A stretch of DNA of 64,000 nucleotides from Spiractinospora alimapuensis (GCF_018437505.1 NZ_CP072467.1:5666010-5730009), one strand, 5' to 3'. Positions 1-10,017 are shown, numbered from the stretch's first letter. Numbers and translations: made by a program. The notes: a model not told the origin generated them from the sequence alone.

Positions 1-1121
1 CGCCCGAGACGCTTGCCGGTACGCAGGTAGAACGGGACGCCGCCCCAGCGGCGGGTGTCGACCGTGAGCCGCGCCGCGGCGTAGGTCTCCGTCGTGGAGT
101 CGGGGCTGATCCCGTCCTCCTGGGCGTAGCCCCGGACGGGAGCGCCGCCCTGCCAACCCTCGGTGTACTGGCCGCGCGCGGTCGCAGTCGACAGGTCGGC
201 CGGCAGGGTCACCGCCGACAGCACCTTCTCCTTCTCCGCGCGGATGGCGTCGGAGGTGAAGGACACGGGCTCCTCCATCGCGACGAGCGCGAGGAGCTGC
301 AACAGGTGGTTCTGCAGGACGTCACGGGCGGCGCCGATGCCGTCGTAGTACCCGGCACGGCCACCGACCCCGATGTCCTCGGCCATGGTGATCTGCACGT
401 GGTCGACGTAGCCACGGTTCCAGATCGGCTCGAAGAGCGTGTTGGCGAACCGCAGCGCCATGATGTTCTGAACGGTTTCCTTGCCCAGATAGTGGTCGAT
501 CCGGAAGACCGACTCCGGGGGGAACACCTCGTCGACCTTCGCGTTGAGCTCACGCGCGCTCTGGAGGTCGTGGCCGAAGGGCTTCTCCACCACGACCCGC
601 CGCCAGGCGTCGCCCGAGGACTCCGCGAGACCGCTGCGCTTGATCTGGCCGATGACCGTAGGGAACAGGGCCGGCGGCAGCGACAGGTAGAAGGCGTAGT
701 TGCCGCCCGTCCCCCGCTTGGCGTCCAGGTCACGCACGGTCGCGGCGAGCTGGTCGAAGGCCTCGTCGTCGTCCAGCTCCCCCGACACGAACCGGATGCC
801 CTCGCTGAGCTGCGCCCACACGTCCTCGCGGAACGGGGTTCGGGCGTGGCGGCGCACCGCGTCGTGTGCGACGGCCGCGAAGTCCTGGTCCTCCCAGTCC
901 CGGCGGGCGAACCCGACCAGTCCGAACCCCGGGGGCAGCAGTCCACGGCTGGCAAGGTCGTAGATGGCCGGAAGCAGTTTGCCGCGGGCCAGGTCCCCGG
1001 TGACGCCGAACATCACCAACACGCACGGGCCCGCGACTCGGGGCAGGCGCCGATCCCGCGCGTCACGCAGCGGGTTCGGCACGGCGCCCGGCATCACCGG
1101 TTCCTTCACCTTCAACCCCAT
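1..1121 (-). CDS. zwf: Glucose-6-phosphate 1-dehydrogenase, C-terminus cut by window edge
   Basis: It oxidises glucose-6-phosphate to 6-phosphogluconolactone with NADP+, the entry step of the oxidative pentose phosphate pathway, in the cytosol. About 373 codons are visible of roughly 510 usual for the family; the stop lies beyond base 1. The nucleotide-binding motif FGVTGDLARGKL is at residues 38-49 and the substrate-binding motif RIDHYLGKET at about 207-216. I chose the ATG at 1121 because GGAG sits about 8 nt upstream; a GTG five codons in is an alternative. It follows pgi by 41 bp on the same strand, in the order tkt-tal-pgi-zwf, which matches actinomycete pentose-phosphate operons. Confidence 0.95.
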   Translation of the reverse strand, partial: MGLKVKEPVMPGAVPNPLRDARDRRLPRVAGPCVLVMFGVTGDLARGKLLPAIYDLASRGLLPPGFGLVGFARRDWEDQDFAAVAHDAVRRHARTPFREDVWAQLSEGIRFVSGELDDDEAFDQLAATVRDLDAKRGTGGNYAFYLSLPPALFPTVIGQIKRSGLAESSGDAWRRVVVEKPFGHDLQSARELNAKVDEVFPPESVFRIDHYLGKETVQNIMALRFANTLFEPIWNRGYVDHVQITMAEDIGVGGRAGYYDGIGAARDVLQNHLLQLLALVAMEEPVSFTSDAIRAEKEKVLSAVTLPADLSTATARGQYTEGWQGGAPVRGYAQEDGISPDSTTETYAAARLTVDTRRWGGVPFYLRTGKRLG

Positions 1122-1162
1122 CCCTGTTCTCCGCCAGACCGCGTGGGCGCGGCCGTGACTGA

Positions 1163-2815
1163 CTATGCCGTGGATTCCAGCGCCGCGAGAAGCTCGGCCA
1201 TTCCCTCCACCCGATCCCGCAGGTGGACCCGCACCACCGGCCGGTCCCGTTCGGCGAGCGCGCCGAAGTCGCCCAACGCCTGGGCCATCTGCAGCCGCGC
1301 GAATCCGAAGCCACGCCCCGGAATCGCGAGGTCCTCATCTGTATCCCCGGTGACCTGCAAGAAGACACCGTTCTGCGGGCCGCCCTTGTGGTACTGGCCG
1401 GTGGAGTGCAGGAAACGGGGGCCCCAACCGAAGGTGACGGGGTGGACGCCGCGTTCCGCCAACGCCGGACGCAGCCGGCGCGCGGCGACGTCGCGTCCCC
1501 GGTCGAGGTAGGCCATCACCGCGAGGTAGCCCCCCTCTTGAGGGAGCGCCGCGAGCGACCGCAGGACGCCGCTCAGGTCACCGAGGTCGTGCGGGACCGC
1601 CTCGGTGAACGCCCGCGAGGCGTACACCTCGACCGCGCCCGCGACGAGCAGGGGATCGCCCGTGGGGAGGGGAGCGTCGCCGGCGGACTCCAGCAGCCGG
1701 GTCGTGTTGTTCTTGGACTCCGCCACGTTGGGCTGGTCGAAGGGGTCCACACCCAGGACGCGCCCAGCGATCGCGGTCGCGTACTCCCACGCCAAGAACT
1801 GGGCTCCCAGCGGACCGGTGACCACTGTGTCGCTCTCCGGCGCCGGCACGCCCGGTGTTCCGAAGCTGACCAGGTGCCGGTCGCCACCGGGGGAGTACCC
1901 CGGCGCGTCCTCGTCCTCGACCACGACCGGCAACAGCCCGCGGCCGTCCTTGCCGGTCGACTCCGCGAGGAGTTGTTCGATCCAGTCGCCCAGACCGTGC
2001 GGTGCCACCCCTGCCAGCGCGACCTTGTCCCGGCCCGCGTGGTCGCCGGCCCGGGCCGACGCCCCCAGCGCGGCGCCCAGCAGCAGTGCCGGGTTCTTGG
2101 CGACGTCGTTGGACCGCAACGACGGTTGCAGGGCCGAGGCCTCGTCCAACAGGTGCTGCACCTCCACCCCCGCGAGTGCCGCCGGGACCAACCCGAAGGC
2201 GCTCAGCGCGCTGTAGCGGCCCCCCACGTGCGGGTCGGCCAGGAACACGGTGTAGCCGTGTGTCTCGGCGAGCTCCGCCAACGGCGACCCCGGATCGGTC
2301 ACGCACACGATGCGTTCGGCGGGCGCGATGCCCGCGTCCCGGAACGCCTGCTCGGCCGCGCGCCGCTGGCTGTCGGTCTCGATCGTCCCGCCACTCTTGG
2401 AGGAGACGACCACCACGGTCCGCTCGAGGCCGTCGTCCAGCGCGCGGCGAACCTGCTGGGGGTCGGTGCTGTCCAGCACGATCAACGAGTGACCGCTGCT
2501 CTCGGCGATGACCTCCGGTGCCAGTGACGAACCCCCCATCCCGGCGAGGACGACACGGTCGATGCCGTCGGCGCGTTTGCGTTCCGCGAAGGGCAGGAGC
2601 CGAGGCAGCAGTGCCTGCGACGACGCGGGCAGATCCAGCCAGCCCAGCCGGATCGACGCCTCGTCCCGAGCCTCGGGGCCCCACAGGGTGTCGTCTAACG
2701 CGACCAACCGCTCGGGCACGTCGTCGGACACGAGCCGGTCCACGGCGTGCCGTACCGAATCCTCGGTGTCCATCGTGTGGACGACCGACAGTTCAGCGGC
2801 GTTGGACTCGATCAC
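1163..2815 (-). CDS. pgi: Glucose-6-phosphate isomerase
   Basis: It interconverts glucose-6-phosphate and fructose-6-phosphate in the cytosol. The 550-residue product has the family length. Visible motifs are the sugar-phosphate-binding SSKSGGTIET, the GGRYSALS stretch and the C-terminal PGI signature around FLHSTGQYHKGGP. The GTG at 2815 is preceded by a GAGG-type ribosome site; an internal ATG at 2773 is possible. It lies 29 bp after tal and 41 bp before zwf on the same strand, so the three are probably cotranscribed, letting the cell return fructose-6-phosphate to the oxidative branch. Confidence 0.95.
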   Translation of the reverse strand: MIESNAAELSVVHTMDTEDSVRHAVDRLVSDDVPERLVALDDTLWGPEARDEASIRLGWLDLPASSQALLPRLLPFAERKRADGIDRVVLAGMGGSSLAPEVIAESSGHSLIVLDSTDPQQVRRALDDGLERTVVVVSSKSGGTIETDSQRRAAEQAFRDAGIAPAERIVCVTDPGSPLAELAETHGYTVFLADPHVGGRYSALSAFGLVPAALAGVEVQHLLDEASALQPSLRSNDVAKNPALLLGAALGASARAGDHAGRDKVALAGVAPHGLGDWIEQLLAESTGKDGRGLLPVVVEDEDAPGYSPGGDRHLVSFGTPGVPAPESDTVVTGPLGAQFLAWEYATAIAGRVLGVDPFDQPNVAESKNNTTRLLESAGDAPLPTGDPLLVAGAVEVYASRAFTEAVPHDLGDLSGVLRSLAALPQEGGYLAVMAYLDRGRDVAARRLRPALAERGVHPVTFGWGPRFLHSTGQYHKGGPQNGVFLQVTGDTDEDLAIPGRGFGFARLQMAQALGDFGALAERDRPVVRVHLRDRVEGMAELLAALESTA

Positions 2816-2844
2816 GGCACACCGTCCTCACTCACGAGATGGGA

Positions 2845-3954
2845 CTATCCCGGCTGGCCACCCAGACGTTCGGCCACACCGTCCAGCAGGTCCTGCCAGG
2901 ACTTCACGAACTTGTCCACGCCCTCGACCTCGAGGACGTTCTCGACGTCGGTGAAGTCCACACCCACGGTCGCCAGCGCGTCGATGTCGGCCTGCGCCTG
3001 TGCGTAGGTGCCGGCGATGGTGTCACCCTTGACCACCGCGTGGTCGGCGACGGCCTCCAGCGTGGCCTCCGGCATGGTGTTCACCGTGCCGCTGGCCACG
3101 AGCTCCGTCACGTAGCGCGTGTCCTCGAAGGCGGGGTCCTTCACGCCGGTGGACGCCCACAGCGGACGCTGCGGGTGCGCCCCGGCGGCGGCCAGCTCGT
3201 GCCACCGTCCCGTCGCGAAGGTCTCCTCGTAGGCCGCGTAGGCCAGACGCGCGTTGGCGATCGCCGCGCGGCCCCGGAGGTGCCGCGCGGCCTCGGAGCC
3301 CACCGCGTCCAGACGCTTGTCGGTCTCGGTGTCGACCCGGCTGACGAAGAACGACGCGACCGAGGCCATCGTCGACAGGTCCACGCCACGCTCACGCGCC
3401 TGCTCCAGACCCGTCATGAACGCATCCATCACCGAGCGGTAGCGGCTCAGCGAGAAGATCAGGGTGACGTTGACACTGATGCCCTCGGCGAGCGCCTGGG
3501 TGATGGCCGGCAGACCCTCGAGCGTCGCCGGGATCTTGATGAACAGGTTGGGCCGGTCCACCATCCACCACAGCGCGCGCGCCTCGGCCACCGTGCGTTC
3601 GGTGTCGTGCGCGAGCCGCGGGTCGACCTCGAGCGAGACCCGGCCGTCCTGGCCGCCCGTCGCCTCGTACACCGGGCGCAGAACGTCACACGCCGACCGG
3701 ATGTCGTGCGTGGTGATCTCCCGGACCGCCTCGTCGACCGGCACACGGCGCAGCGCCAGGTCCCGCAGTTGGTCGTCGTAGGCGTCGCCCTGCTTGAGGG
3801 CGCCGGCGAAGATCGTGGGATTGGACGTGACGCCGACGACGTCGCGTTCGCGGACCAGCCACTCGAGGTTGCCGTTGCGTAGGCGTTCCCGGCTGATGTC
3901 GTCGAGCCAGACCGCGACTCCCGCCTCGGTCAACTCGTTCAGCGGACCAGACAT
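2845..3954 (-). CDS. tal: Transaldolase
   Basis: It transfers a dihydroxyacetone unit from sedoheptulose-7-phosphate to glyceraldehyde-3-phosphate in the non-oxidative pentose phosphate pathway. The product has 369 residues. The Schiff-base lysine is K140 in [12 protein letters not shown], and the N-terminal GVTSNPTIF motif is at about 41-49. The ATG at 3954 has an AAGGGGG ribosome site directly upstream, so I prefer it over the GTG at 3981, which would overlap the tkt stop. It lies between tkt and pgi on the minus strand. Confidence 0.94.
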   Translation of the reverse strand: MSGPLNELTEAGVAVWLDDISRERLRNGNLEWLVRERDVVGVTSNPTIFAGALKQGDAYDDQLRDLALRRVPVDEAVREITTHDIRSACDVLRPVYEATGGQDGRVSLEVDPRLAHDTERTVAEARALWWMVDRPNLFIKIPATLEGLPAITQALAEGISVNVTLIFSLSRYRSVMDAFMTGLEQARERGVDLSTMASVASFFVSRVDTETDKRLDAVGSEAARHLRGRAAIANARLAYAAYEETFATGRWHELAAAGAHPQRPLWASTGVKDPAFEDTRYVTELVASGTVNTMPEATLEAVADHAVVKGDTIAGTYAQAQADIDALATVGVDFTDVENVLEVEGVDKFVKSWQDLLDGVAERLGGQPG

Positions 3955-3977
3955 GGTGCCCCCTTGGTCGATGTCGC

Positions 3978-6093
3978 TCACTCGTCGCCCAGGTCCTCGG
4001 CGCGCTCCGCGCTGCGCCGCGTCGCCTGCACGACCTGGTCCGCCGTGATACCGAACTCCTCATACAACGTCTCGTACGGAGCCGACGCGCCGAAGTGCTC
4101 CAGGCTCACCGTCTCTCCGGCCGGGCCGAGGAACTGGTGCCAGCCCAGGCCAACTCCCGCCTCCACGGACACCCGTACCCGAACCTTGGGCGGGAGTACC
4201 GTGCGACGGTAGGCCTCGTCCTGCTCGGCGAACCACTCGACACACGGCATGGACACCACGCGGGTGGGGGTGCCGTCGTTCTCCAGTCGCTCGCGCGCCT
4301 CGAGGGCGATCGCCACCTCACTACCGGTCGCGATGATGACGGCCTTGGGGGTACCGCCGGTGGCCTCGGCGAGGACGTAGCCGCCCTTGGCCGTGCCCTC
4401 GGCGCTGCCCAGGACCTCGCGGTCGAGGGTGGGGACGTTCTGTCGGGTGAGCGCCAAGCCGGCGGGCCGGTTGTCACGCTCTAGGACGGTCCGCCACGCC
4501 ACCGCGGTCTCGTTGGCGTCCGCCGGACGGACCACGTCCAGGCCGGGGATCGCCCGCAGACTCCACAGGTGCTCGACCGGCTGGTGGGTCGGTCCGTCCT
4601 CACCGAGCCCGATGGAGTCGTGCGTCCACACGTAGGTGACGCCCAGGCCGATCAGGGCCGCGAGCCGCACGGCGGGGCGCATGTAGTCGCTGAAGACCAG
4701 GAACGTGCCGCCGTAGGGACGGGTCGGCCCGTGCAGGGCCATGCCGTTCATCAGAGCCCATGCCGTGCTCGCGGATGCCGAAGTGCAGGACCCGGCCGTA
4801 GGGGTCGCCGGAGAACTCCTTGGTGGAGCGACGCGCCGGCACGAAGGACGGCTGTCCCTTGGGCGTCGTGTTGTTGCTTCCGGCGAGGTCGGCGGAGCCA
4901 CCCCACAGTTCCGGCAGCACGGGCGCGATCGCGGAGAGGATCTCGCCGGAGGCCTTGCGTGTGGCCATGCCCTTGGGGTCGGCGGGGAAACTCGGGATCG
5001 CCGACGCCCAGCCCTCGGGAAGCGCGCCCTGCTGGAGTCGGTCGTACAACGCGGCCCGCTCGCCGGCGTCGCGACGCCACGCGGCCAGCTGGGACTCCCA
5101 CTCGTCGCGCCCGGCGCTGCCGCGGTCCAGCGCCTCGCGGGTGCGGGCCAGGACGGCGTCGGGGACGTCGAAGGTGGTGTCGGCGTCGAGGCCGAGGATG
5201 CGCTTGGTGGCCGCGACCTCGTCGGCGCCCAGGGCCGCGCCGTGGGAGGCACCGGTGTTCTGCTTGTTGGGCGCGGGCCAGCCGATGATGGTCCGCAGCC
5301 GAATGAAGGAGGGGCGCGCGGTCTCGGCGCGGGCCGCGCGCAGCGCCTGGTAGAGCTCGTTGACGTCCTCGTGGTATCCGCCGCGCGCCGTCCAGTCGAC
5401 GTGCTGCACGTGCCAGCCGTAGGACTCGTAGCGGGCCGCGACGTCCTCGGAGAACGAGATGTCGGTGTCGTCCTCGATGGAGATGCGGTTGTCGTCGTAG
5501 ATGACGACGAGGTTGCCCAGCTCCTGGTGGCCGGCGAGTGAGCTCGCCTCGTGGCTCACGCCTTCCTGCACGTCACCGTCGGAGCAGACGCAGTACACGA
5601 AGTGGTCGAACGGGCTGGTGCCGGCGGCGGCGTCGGGGTCGAACAGCCCGCGCTCACGCCGGGCGGCCATCGCCATGCCCACCGCGTTCGCGATGCCCTG
5701 CCCCAGCGGCCCGGTCGTGGTCTCGACACCGGCGGTGTGCCCGTGCTCGGGATGGCCGGGGGTACGGCTGCCCCACTGGCGCAGCCGCTTGAGCTCGTCC
5801 AGGCTGAGGTCATAGCCGGAGAGGTAGAGCTGCACGTACTGCGTCAGGCTGGAGTGACCCGCGGAGAGGACGAACCGGTCCCGACCCGGCCAGTCCGGCC
5901 TCGCGGGGTCGTGCCGCATGATCCGCTGGTAGAGCAGGTAGGCGGCGGGAGCGAGGCTCATGGCGGTGCCGGGGTGCCCGTTACCCGCCTGCTGAACCGC
6001 ATCCATCGCCAGAGCCCGGGCCACGTCGACGGCGCGCTGGTCCGTTTCCGACCACTGAAGTTCTTCTGACGGCTGGGCGGGGCCAGTGTTCAC
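3978..6093 (-). CDS. tkt: Transketolase, reading frame interrupted by a +1 shift
   Basis: A thiamine-diphosphate enzyme that moves two-carbon units between ketoses and aldoses in the pentose phosphate pathway. The N-terminal part shows [11 protein letters not shown] and the ThDP/Mg motif [14 protein letters not shown] with NNRIS-type [12 protein letters not shown]. The C-terminal part shows [17 protein letters not shown]. The two halves are in different frames: after IREHGM the expected [15 protein letters not shown] continues only in the neighbouring frame. One extra C in the CCC at 4757-4759 (plus strand) explains this; removing it gives about 704 residues, the usual length. The GTG at 6093 has GGAG about 9 nt upstream. 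First gene of the tkt-tal-pgi-zwf run. A sequencing error is more likely than real loss. Confidence 0.9.
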
Positions 6094-6305
6094 TGGGCAG
6101 GCTCCATCCTTCGAGTTATTCCGAGCGTGCGCTCCACGGGAACGCGAACCGGGGCCACCCCCCGGGGGATACGGTGCGTCAAACGCGCCGCCACAAGGGG
6201 CGACCGCCACGACACCGGTCACTCCGAGCTTATCGCGCACGTGCGCGACAGCGACCACCACTCGACGTCTCGACGCTGGACAACGGCGGACGTCGTGACT
6301 CCGTC

Positions 6306-6725
6306 CTAGAAGTCGCCGTCGGCGACCTGGAGCACCGTCAGTCCGATGTTCCGCCACATGGCGACCACCCCGTCGCGGTCGTCGAGGACACACAGCACGT
6401 CGTGGTGGTCCCGGATGTGGCGGTCGTACAGCTCCCGCTTCACCACGTGATCCCGCCGTCGGTCCCCCTCCGACCGCATGTGCAGCTCACCGTCCACCCC
6501 GACATGCTCGGCCAGCCACTCCCGCGTCGCGGCCGCGCACTCGTCACTGCGACCCGTGACGTACACGACCTCCAACCCCGACTTCGCGAGGCGTCGGACG
6601 ACGTCCACCACCGGTGCGTTCGGCGTGTCCTCCCCGACCCGGTGCCACTGATACGGCCCCCGAGCGTCGGCGCCGGTACGCAGCGCGAGGGTTCCGTCGA
6701 TGTCGACGAGGATGGTCCTGCTCAC
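6306..6725 (-). CDS. Stand-alone polynucleotide 3'-phosphatase, T4 Pnkp type (HAD fold)
   Basis: This 139-residue protein matches the C-terminal phosphatase domain of phage T4 polynucleotide kinase nearly end to end. It has the HAD nucleophile motif DIDGTLAL (D8, D10), RxPY (GPYQW), DxPN, the VTGR motif, a DDR acid motif and the ending MWRNIG...VADGDF. In T4 that domain removes 3'-phosphates and 2',3'-cyclic phosphates from nucleic-acid ends. No kinase or ligase domain is attached or adjacent, so its substrate is open; nucleic-acid repair is the inference, and a generic HAD phosphatase is the alternative. The GTG at 6725 has GGAGG 6 nt upstream. It is flanked by tkt (212 bp away) and the divergent GbsR gene. 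Confidence 0.8.
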   Translation of the reverse strand: MSRTILVDIDGTLALRTGADARGPYQWHRVGEDTPNAPVVDVVRRLAKSGLEVVYVTGRSDECAAATREWLAEHVGVDGELHMRSEGDRRRDHVVKRELYDRHIRDHHDVLCVLDDRDGVVAMWRNIGLTVLQVADGDF

Positions 6726-6945
6726 TGAGTTCCTCCATAGGGGGAGACCGTCGCCTGAAGTCCGATCTCACCCTATGGGCGGGTTTGTGAGGGGTGTGGG
6801 CGCCCTTCGATGTGTGGGCCTCCCGTGTCGATGGGGGCTCACTACCGACGTGGGGCCGGTGCGCCCGGTGTGACTCGGTCGATCACTGTCCGGGTCCGCG
6901 TTCTCCGCGTCGCCGGAAGTCAACGTGGTGGGATCCCGAACGAAA

Positions 6946-6987
6946 AGAATACGCTTGTTGCAGGAATAACTGCAACAAGCGTATTCT
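6946..6987. promoter_or_regulatory. Perfect 18-bp inverted repeat, probable operator
   Basis: Arms 6946-6963 and 6970-6987 are exact reverse complements around the 6-nt spacer GAATAA. The element ends one base before the ATG of the GbsR/MarR gene and covers the place where a ribosome site would be. It is AT-richer than its surroundings. Autoregulation by the adjacent regulator is the simplest reading; a hairpin controlling translation is the alternative. Confidence 0.75.
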
Positions 6988-6988
6988 C

Positions 6989-7459
6989 ATGTCCATGAGC
7001 GAACCGACCGAAGCCGAGCTGGACTTCGTTGATGAGGTCGCGGTCTTCTTCGAACGCGAAGGGATGCCACTGATCGCTGGGAGAGTGATCGGATGGCTGC
7101 TGATCAGTGATCCTCCTGAGCAAAGCCCGGCCCAGCTCGAAGCGAATCTTCGAGTCAGCCGCAGTTCGATCAGTTCCGCGACCCGGCTGCTTACGCCGAG
7201 CGGACTGGTGGAGTCAGTCCGCGTGAGGGGCGATCGTCGGCAGTACTTCCGTATAGCCCCCGATGGTTGGAGCCGCATGCTGGAGCGCCGCTACGCCCAG
7301 GCGACGTCCTTCCGCCAGGTGATGGAGAACGGACTTCGGATCCTGGAAGGCGAAGGAGCCTCCCCCAAGCGCCGTGAACGCCTGGACAACGTCCGTGACC
7401 TCTACACCTTTCTCGAGGAGGAGCTCCCGGCCCTCCTGCGGCGTTGGAAGGAGTCCTGA
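6989..7459 (+). CDS. GbsR/MarR family transcriptional regulator
   Basis: A DNA-binding repressor-type protein of 156 residues. The opening ELDFVDEVAVFFEREGMPLIAGRVIGWLLISDPPEQS is the conserved N-terminus of actinobacterial GbsR/MarR proteins, followed by a winged helix with SRSSISSATRLL as recognition helix and GDRRQYFRI as wing. I start at ATG 6989 (a second ATG lies at 6995); earlier in-frame starts give non-family sequence. No ribosome site is visible because the palindrome abuts the start. Its stop overlaps the start of the downstream hydrolase (TGATG), so the two are translationally coupled and the hydrolase is the likely regulated function. Confidence 0.88.
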   Translation: MSMSEPTEAELDFVDEVAVFFEREGMPLIAGRVIGWLLISDPPEQSPAQLEANLRVSRSSISSATRLLTPSGLVESVRVRGDRRQYFRIAPDGWSRMLERRYAQATSFRQVMENGLRILEGEGASPKRRERLDNVRDLYTFLEEELPALLRRWKES

Positions 7460-8328
7460 TGGAAGAGCGGACCACGCGCCAGCGCGACCCCTTCAGCCGG
7501 GTCACCATCGACTGTCCCGAAGGCCCCCTGAGCGTTATCGCCGAGGGTCGGACAGGTCCTCCGGTCCTACTGCTCAGCGGTGCGGGACAGGACAACGCCA
7601 TGCTGAGCTGGCGACACCTCATCCCCTTCCTGGCGCAAGATCACCGGGTCATCGCGCTCGATTGGCCCAAGCAGGGAAACAGCAAGCCCTGGAACGGAAC
7701 CGCTGACCATCCGGTCATGCTTGACGTCATCACCCGCGCGCTGGACCACTTCGGCCTCGAGCGAGTGGCGATCGTCGGTATGTCGCAGGGTGGCGCACTC
7801 ACCCTCGCCTACGCGATCGACCATCCCGACCGGGTGGAGCGCATCGTCGCGATCGCGCCCGGTGGCATCATCTCGTTCCCTCCAGTGGTGCACCAGCTCC
7901 TTTGGATGGCGGCCCGCAGTCGATTCCTCAACACGACCGTGCCCTCATGGATGTTTCGCGGGCGAAAGCAGGTCGCGCGCTTCCTCCGAGGGGCGCTCTT
8001 CGCGGGCCCGGTCGAGGACTTCGAGGAGATCGTGGACGAGGTCTTGGACGAGATGAGGACGGGAACCAGCACCTCGGACTGGCAGTCCACCTCCATCGGC
8101 TTCTGGCGGATGAAAGTGGACTTGAGGCCACGCTTGGGGGAGATCACCTGCCCCACGTTGTTCATCCAGGGCGACAAGGATGTCGGAGTGCGTCCACATC
8201 ACACCATCGCCGCCGCGAATCGCGTTCCACGGGCGCGTCTGGAGATGCTGAAGGGCCACGGCCACTGGCCCAATCGGCAGTCGCCCGAGAGAGTCAATAC
8301 GCTCATCCGCGACTTCCTGCGGGACTGA
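7459..8328 (+). CDS. Alpha/beta hydrolase
   Basis: A cytosolic alpha/beta-hydrolase-fold enzyme of 289 residues with unknown substrate. The nucleophile elbow is GMSQG with S109. The acid is probably the D in FIQGDKDVGV and the base the H in KGHGHWP near the C-terminus, the usual catalytic triad order. The ATG at 7459 has AAGGAG 5 nt upstream and overlaps the stop of the GbsR gene by one base. Coupling to a MarR-class regulator suggests an inducible detoxification or ester-hydrolysis role, which is inference. Confidence 0.87.
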   Translation: MEERTTRQRDPFSRVTIDCPEGPLSVIAEGRTGPPVLLLSGAGQDNAMLSWRHLIPFLAQDHRVIALDWPKQGNSKPWNGTADHPVMLDVITRALDHFGLERVAIVGMSQGGALTLAYAIDHPDRVERIVAIAPGGIISFPPVVHQLLWMAARSRFLNTTVPSWMFRGRKQVARFLRGALFAGPVEDFEEIVDEVLDEMRTGTSTSDWQSTSIGFWRMKVDLRPRLGEITCPTLFIQGDKDVGVRPHHTIAAANRVPRARLEMLKGHGHWPNRQSPERVNTLIRDFLRD

Positions 8329-8662
8329 GCTGCCCACGACGCCACGGCCACTTACCTATGGAGCGGTGGTATCTCCCCGGCCGGTTTCGCCTCGCCTCCC
8401 GGGACAGCGCATGTTTCCCACGGTCACGCAACGGGAGCGAAGGCTGGACCCGGCCGGCGGCGGCGAGCCGGCCTGACCCATCGAGTCGAGGCCCCCACCG
8501 ATCCGGCTCCACCAGGTGACTTCTCTCACCGCAGGTCATGCCGGCAACGGGGGGTGGATCGGGGGTTGGCGCGGACCTGTACTACAGTTTGTCGTTGATT
8601 GGTCCTCGCGCTGGGGGTGGCCACTGCCGCGGCGAGTTCCAGGACCCGTGGTGGCGAGCGGA
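8329..8662. other. Intergenic region upstream of ctaB, no gene seen
   Basis: These 334 bases between the hydrolase and ctaB carry no convincing reading frame with a ribosome site. They must hold the end of the hydrolase transcript and the ctaB promoter, but I cannot place either with confidence. Confidence 0.5.
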
Positions 8663-9616
8663 ATGGTTCATCGGATGGCGGTTACAGATCAGGCGCGGCC
8701 TCGCGGCGGGGGTCCGAACTCCTTCGGGGCCTACGTGCGTTCGTATGTGGCGCTGTCGAAGCCTCGAGTGATCGAGCTGTTGCTCATCACCACGATTCCC
8801 GTGATGTTCCTGGCGGCCGGTGGTGTGCCGCCGTTGCTCACCGCGGTCGCCACGCTGATCTTCGGGACGCTCTCCGCCGCCAGCGCCAACGCGATCAACT
8901 GCTACATCGATCGCGACATCGACGCGGAGATGCGTCGAACACGGCGCCGGCCGATGGCGATGGCCCAGGTGACCCCCCGTGGTGCGCTGTTCTACGGCGT
9001 GTTCCTGGGCATCCTGTCCACCCTCGGCTTCGCCGCGACGGTCAACCTGCTCGCCGCCGGGCTGTCGCTGTTCGCCATCCTGTTCTACCTGTTCGTGTAC
9101 TCGCTGCTGCTCAAGCGGCGTACGGCGCAGAACGTGGTATGGGGCGGCATCGCCGGGTGCATGCCCGTCCTGATCGGGTGGGCGGCGATCACCGGCGAGC
9201 TCGCGCTGGCGCCGTTCGTGCTGTTCCTCGTGGTGTTCTTCTGGACGCCGCCGCACACCTGGGCCCTGGCCATGCGCTACAAGGAGGACTACGCGGCGGC
9301 GAAGGTCCCCATGCTTCCCGTGGTCGCCACGGAGAAGCGGGTGCTGGTCGAGTGCGTCATCTACAGCTGGGTCACCGTGGCGTGCTCCGTCGCGCTGTGG
9401 CCGGTCGCCAACACCACCGTCTTCTACCCCGTGGTCGCGGCCGCGCTCGGCGTCATCCTGTTGTGGCAGGCGCACCGGCTGCTCGCGCAGGCGCGGAGGG
9501 GAGTCACCGGGCCGCAGTTGCGGACGATGGGGTTCTTCCACCTGTCCAACGCCTACCTCGCGCTGCTTTTCACCGCGGTGACCATCGATCCGCTGCTCGC
9601 CGGCTGGATGCGCTGA
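8663..9616 (+). CDS. ctaB: Protoheme IX farnesyltransferase (heme O synthase)
   Basis: It attaches a farnesyl group to protoheme to make heme O for cytochrome oxidase, in the cytoplasmic membrane. The 317-residue product has about nine hydrophobic segments. The prenyltransferase motifs are [20 protein letters not shown] and the second aspartate-containing loop after [20 protein letters not shown] 8663 or 8675 could be the start; nothing decisive favours either. It is divergent from the tkt block and about 2.4 kb from ctaA, the heme A synthase acting next in the pathway. Confidence 0.93.
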   Translation: MVHRMAVTDQARPRGGGPNSFGAYVRSYVALSKPRVIELLLITTIPVMFLAAGGVPPLLTAVATLIFGTLSAASANAINCYIDRDIDAEMRRTRRRPMAMAQVTPRGALFYGVFLGILSTLGFAATVNLLAAGLSLFAILFYLFVYSLLLKRRTAQNVVWGGIAGCMPVLIGWAAITGELALAPFVLFLVVFFWTPPHTWALAMRYKEDYAAAKVPMLPVVATEKRVLVECVIYSWVTVACSVALWPVANTTVFYPVVAAALGVILLWQAHRLLAQARRGVTGPQLRTMGFFHLSNAYLALLFTAVTIDPLLAGWMR

Positions 9617-9669
9617 GGCGCGACCTCGGCGGCGCGCCCCAGCGTGCGGTCATTGCTGGCCGCCCGCCG

Positions 9670-10017
9670 TCACCACTCCGGGCCGGTCGTCCTGTAGTGG
9701 GGTGATCCCGGGCCCTGCTCGGGAGGCGCCCCGGGAAGTCCCACGTAGGCGACACCGACCCGCACGGTGAAGTGGAAGCTCTTCGTCGCCCCCTGCACGA
9801 TGACGGTGTACTCGTAGTCGTCGTGGTGCACCACGGTCCGTGACTTGGGGCTCATGGGGTGCTGAGGGCGGTGGTTGTTCGCCAGGTGCCACGCGGCCTG
9901 CCGCGCCTCCTCCTCGCTCGCGTAGGTCGTCCCGAGCGACGGGTCGTAGATCTTGCGCCCCTGCTGCTGCTTGTTGGTCTCCTCCTCGATGAGGACGATC
10001 CACCGTGGCTCCGCCAT
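9670..10017 (-). CDS. Small conserved-type protein of unknown function
   Basis: A 115-residue soluble protein with no membrane segment or motif I can name. It is rich in charged residues in its first half (LIEEETNKQQQGRKIYDP) and ends in a proline-rich tail. The ATG at 10017 has GGGGAG 7 nt upstream, better than the in-frame ATG at 10059. It lies between ctaB (convergent, 53 bp) and the DUF1992 gene (same strand, 75 bp downstream of that gene's stop). Confidence 0.65.
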   Translation of the reverse strand: MAEPRWIVLIEEETNKQQQGRKIYDPSLGTTYASEEEARQAAWHLANNHRPQHPMSPKSRTVVHHDDYEYTVIVQGATKSFHFTVRVGVAYVGLPGAPPEQGPGSPHYRTTGPEW

